A DNA stretch of 64,000 bases from Bacillus sp. EAC (GTDB taxonomy: Bacteria > Bacillota > Bacilli > Bacillales > Bacillaceae_G). A model generated the notes under the pieces. It did no database searches, was not told the DNA's origin, and worked only from the letters and a program-made list of their open reading frames with translations. This document shows, one piece after another, positions 63,741 through 64,000 of the stretch. Within the stretch, counting starts at the first letter, position 1. Each line of letters opens with the position of its first letter. The translations under genes and the position numbers were made by a program. Where the stretch lies: the NCBI RefSeq assembly GCF_002156875.1, contig NZ_NCSY01000006.1, forward strand, positions 339,482 through 403,481, written 5' to 3'.

Positions 63741-64000
63741 TGAACTGCACCCCAATTGTTAGACACAACTAACAATTGGAGGTGCATTTTTTGTGACCAA
63801 AATTTCACTAGATCAAAAATTAATAGCTATTCATAAATATCTTGATGGTCATGGTTCATATGATTCTATCGGTAAATCTATTGGTGTACGAAAAAGAATC
63901 GTACAAACTTGGGTAGCTTTCTATAATGAATATGGCGTAGATGGTTTAACTTCTACATATACAAACTATTCGATAGAGTTTAAAATGGACGTATTAAAAT
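63741..64000 (+). mobile_element. Left end of an IS3-type (IS150-like) insertion sequence, cut by the window
   Basis: The tip TGAACTGCACCCCAATTG resembles IS150-group ends and is followed by a transposase first frame 52 bases in. A hairpin CCAATTGTTAG / CTAACAATTGG (63752-63779) lies between the tip and the RBS, as in several IS elements where it blocks outside transcription from entering. The right end and full length lie outside the window. Confidence 0.75.
63793..64000 (+). CDS. IS3-family transposase OrfA (helix-turn-helix), partial
   Basis: GTG start with GGAGGTGC 7-8 bases upstream; 69 codons to the window edge without a stop. The frame reads KISLDQKLIAIHKYLDG, SYDSIGKSIGVRKRIVQTWV and FYNEYGVDGLTSTYTN, the typical DNA-binding start of IS150-type OrfA (helix-turn-helix, then YG-x-x-GL). 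The catalytic DDE domain would be in OrfB beyond the window. Confidence 0.85.
   Translation, partial: MTKISLDQKLIAIHKYLDGHGSYDSIGKSIGVRKRIVQTWVAFYNEYGVDGLTSTYTNYSIEFKMDVLK

Noticed and set aside
1..64000. tRNA, rRNA, CRISPR arrays, prophage or secretion-island genes
   Set aside because: I looked for clover-leaf ends, spaced identical repeats and phage structural genes and saw none.

Overview
The window is chromosomal DNA from a low-GC, endospore-forming Firmicute of the Bacillaceae. Three things point there: the gene order largely follows the Bacillus subtilis 'yt' region (ytzE, ytzG, ytgP, ytfP, ytwF, leuS, yttB, ytzC, ytqA, ytqB, ytpB, ytoA, metK, pckA, ytlACD, ytkD, ytzI, ytjA, men, yteA); a small spore-protein-like gene is present; and there are a T-box (leuS), a SAM-I riboswitch (metK) and a match to the CcpN operator (pckA). 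The exact genus cannot be read from the sequence. A Bacillus relative outside the B. subtilis group (for example Gottfriedia-like) is a guess.

Layout. 1-8.6 kb: 2H phosphoesterase, MFS transporter, PepV dipeptidase, small DeoR-type regulator, RsuA-type pseudouridine synthase, MurJ flippase, flavoprotein YtfP, two small unknown genes and a rhodanese. 8.8-13.9 kb: leuS with its T-box, an MFS transporter, a structured intergenic repeat and two small genes (gamma-type SASP-like, YtzC). 14-24 kb: ytqA-ytqB, a His-rich exported protein, a very large MMPL exporter, a small membrane protein, a GerN/NapA-type antiporter behind a leader hairpin, the sesquarterpene synthase YtpB and gamma-carbonic-anhydrase-like YtoA. 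24-34 kb is the most accessory-looking part: PAP2 phosphatase plus glycosyltransferase, a polyamine operon, OsmC, FosB, DinB, GNAT, and a MarR regulator divergent from a glycosidase-like protein. 34-41 kb: metK, pckA, an ABC importer, a Nudix hydrolase, ytzI and yidD. 41.6-50.4 kb: menaquinone synthesis (menC, menE, menB, menH, menD, menF leftward; menA rightward). 50.4-53.8 kb: YteA, a cold-shock protein, an AIM24-family protein and a lipase. 53.8-61.8 kb: glycogen operon glgB-C-D-A-P. 62-64 kb: a PepSY membrane protein and the left end of an IS3-type element cut by the window edge.

How genes work together. SpeD, arginine decarboxylase and spermidine synthase form a translationally coupled polyamine operon. 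The decarboxylase and synthase are one 775-codon reading frame that keeps a ribosome-binding site and ATG exactly at the domain junction. MenF, MenD, MenH, MenB, MenE, MenC and MenA cover chorismate to demethylmenaquinone apart from the DHNA-CoA thioesterase step, but the operon is split between menB and menE by a terminator and a dispersed repeat. GlgBCDAP make and break down glycogen.

The most unusual items are the speA-speE fused frame, a dispersed intergenic repeat family whose inner hairpin shows a compensatory base-pair change between copies, a switch-like structured region between the glycosyltransferase gene and speD, and an attenuator-like hairpin before the antiporter gene. No tRNA, rRNA, CRISPR array or prophage was seen.
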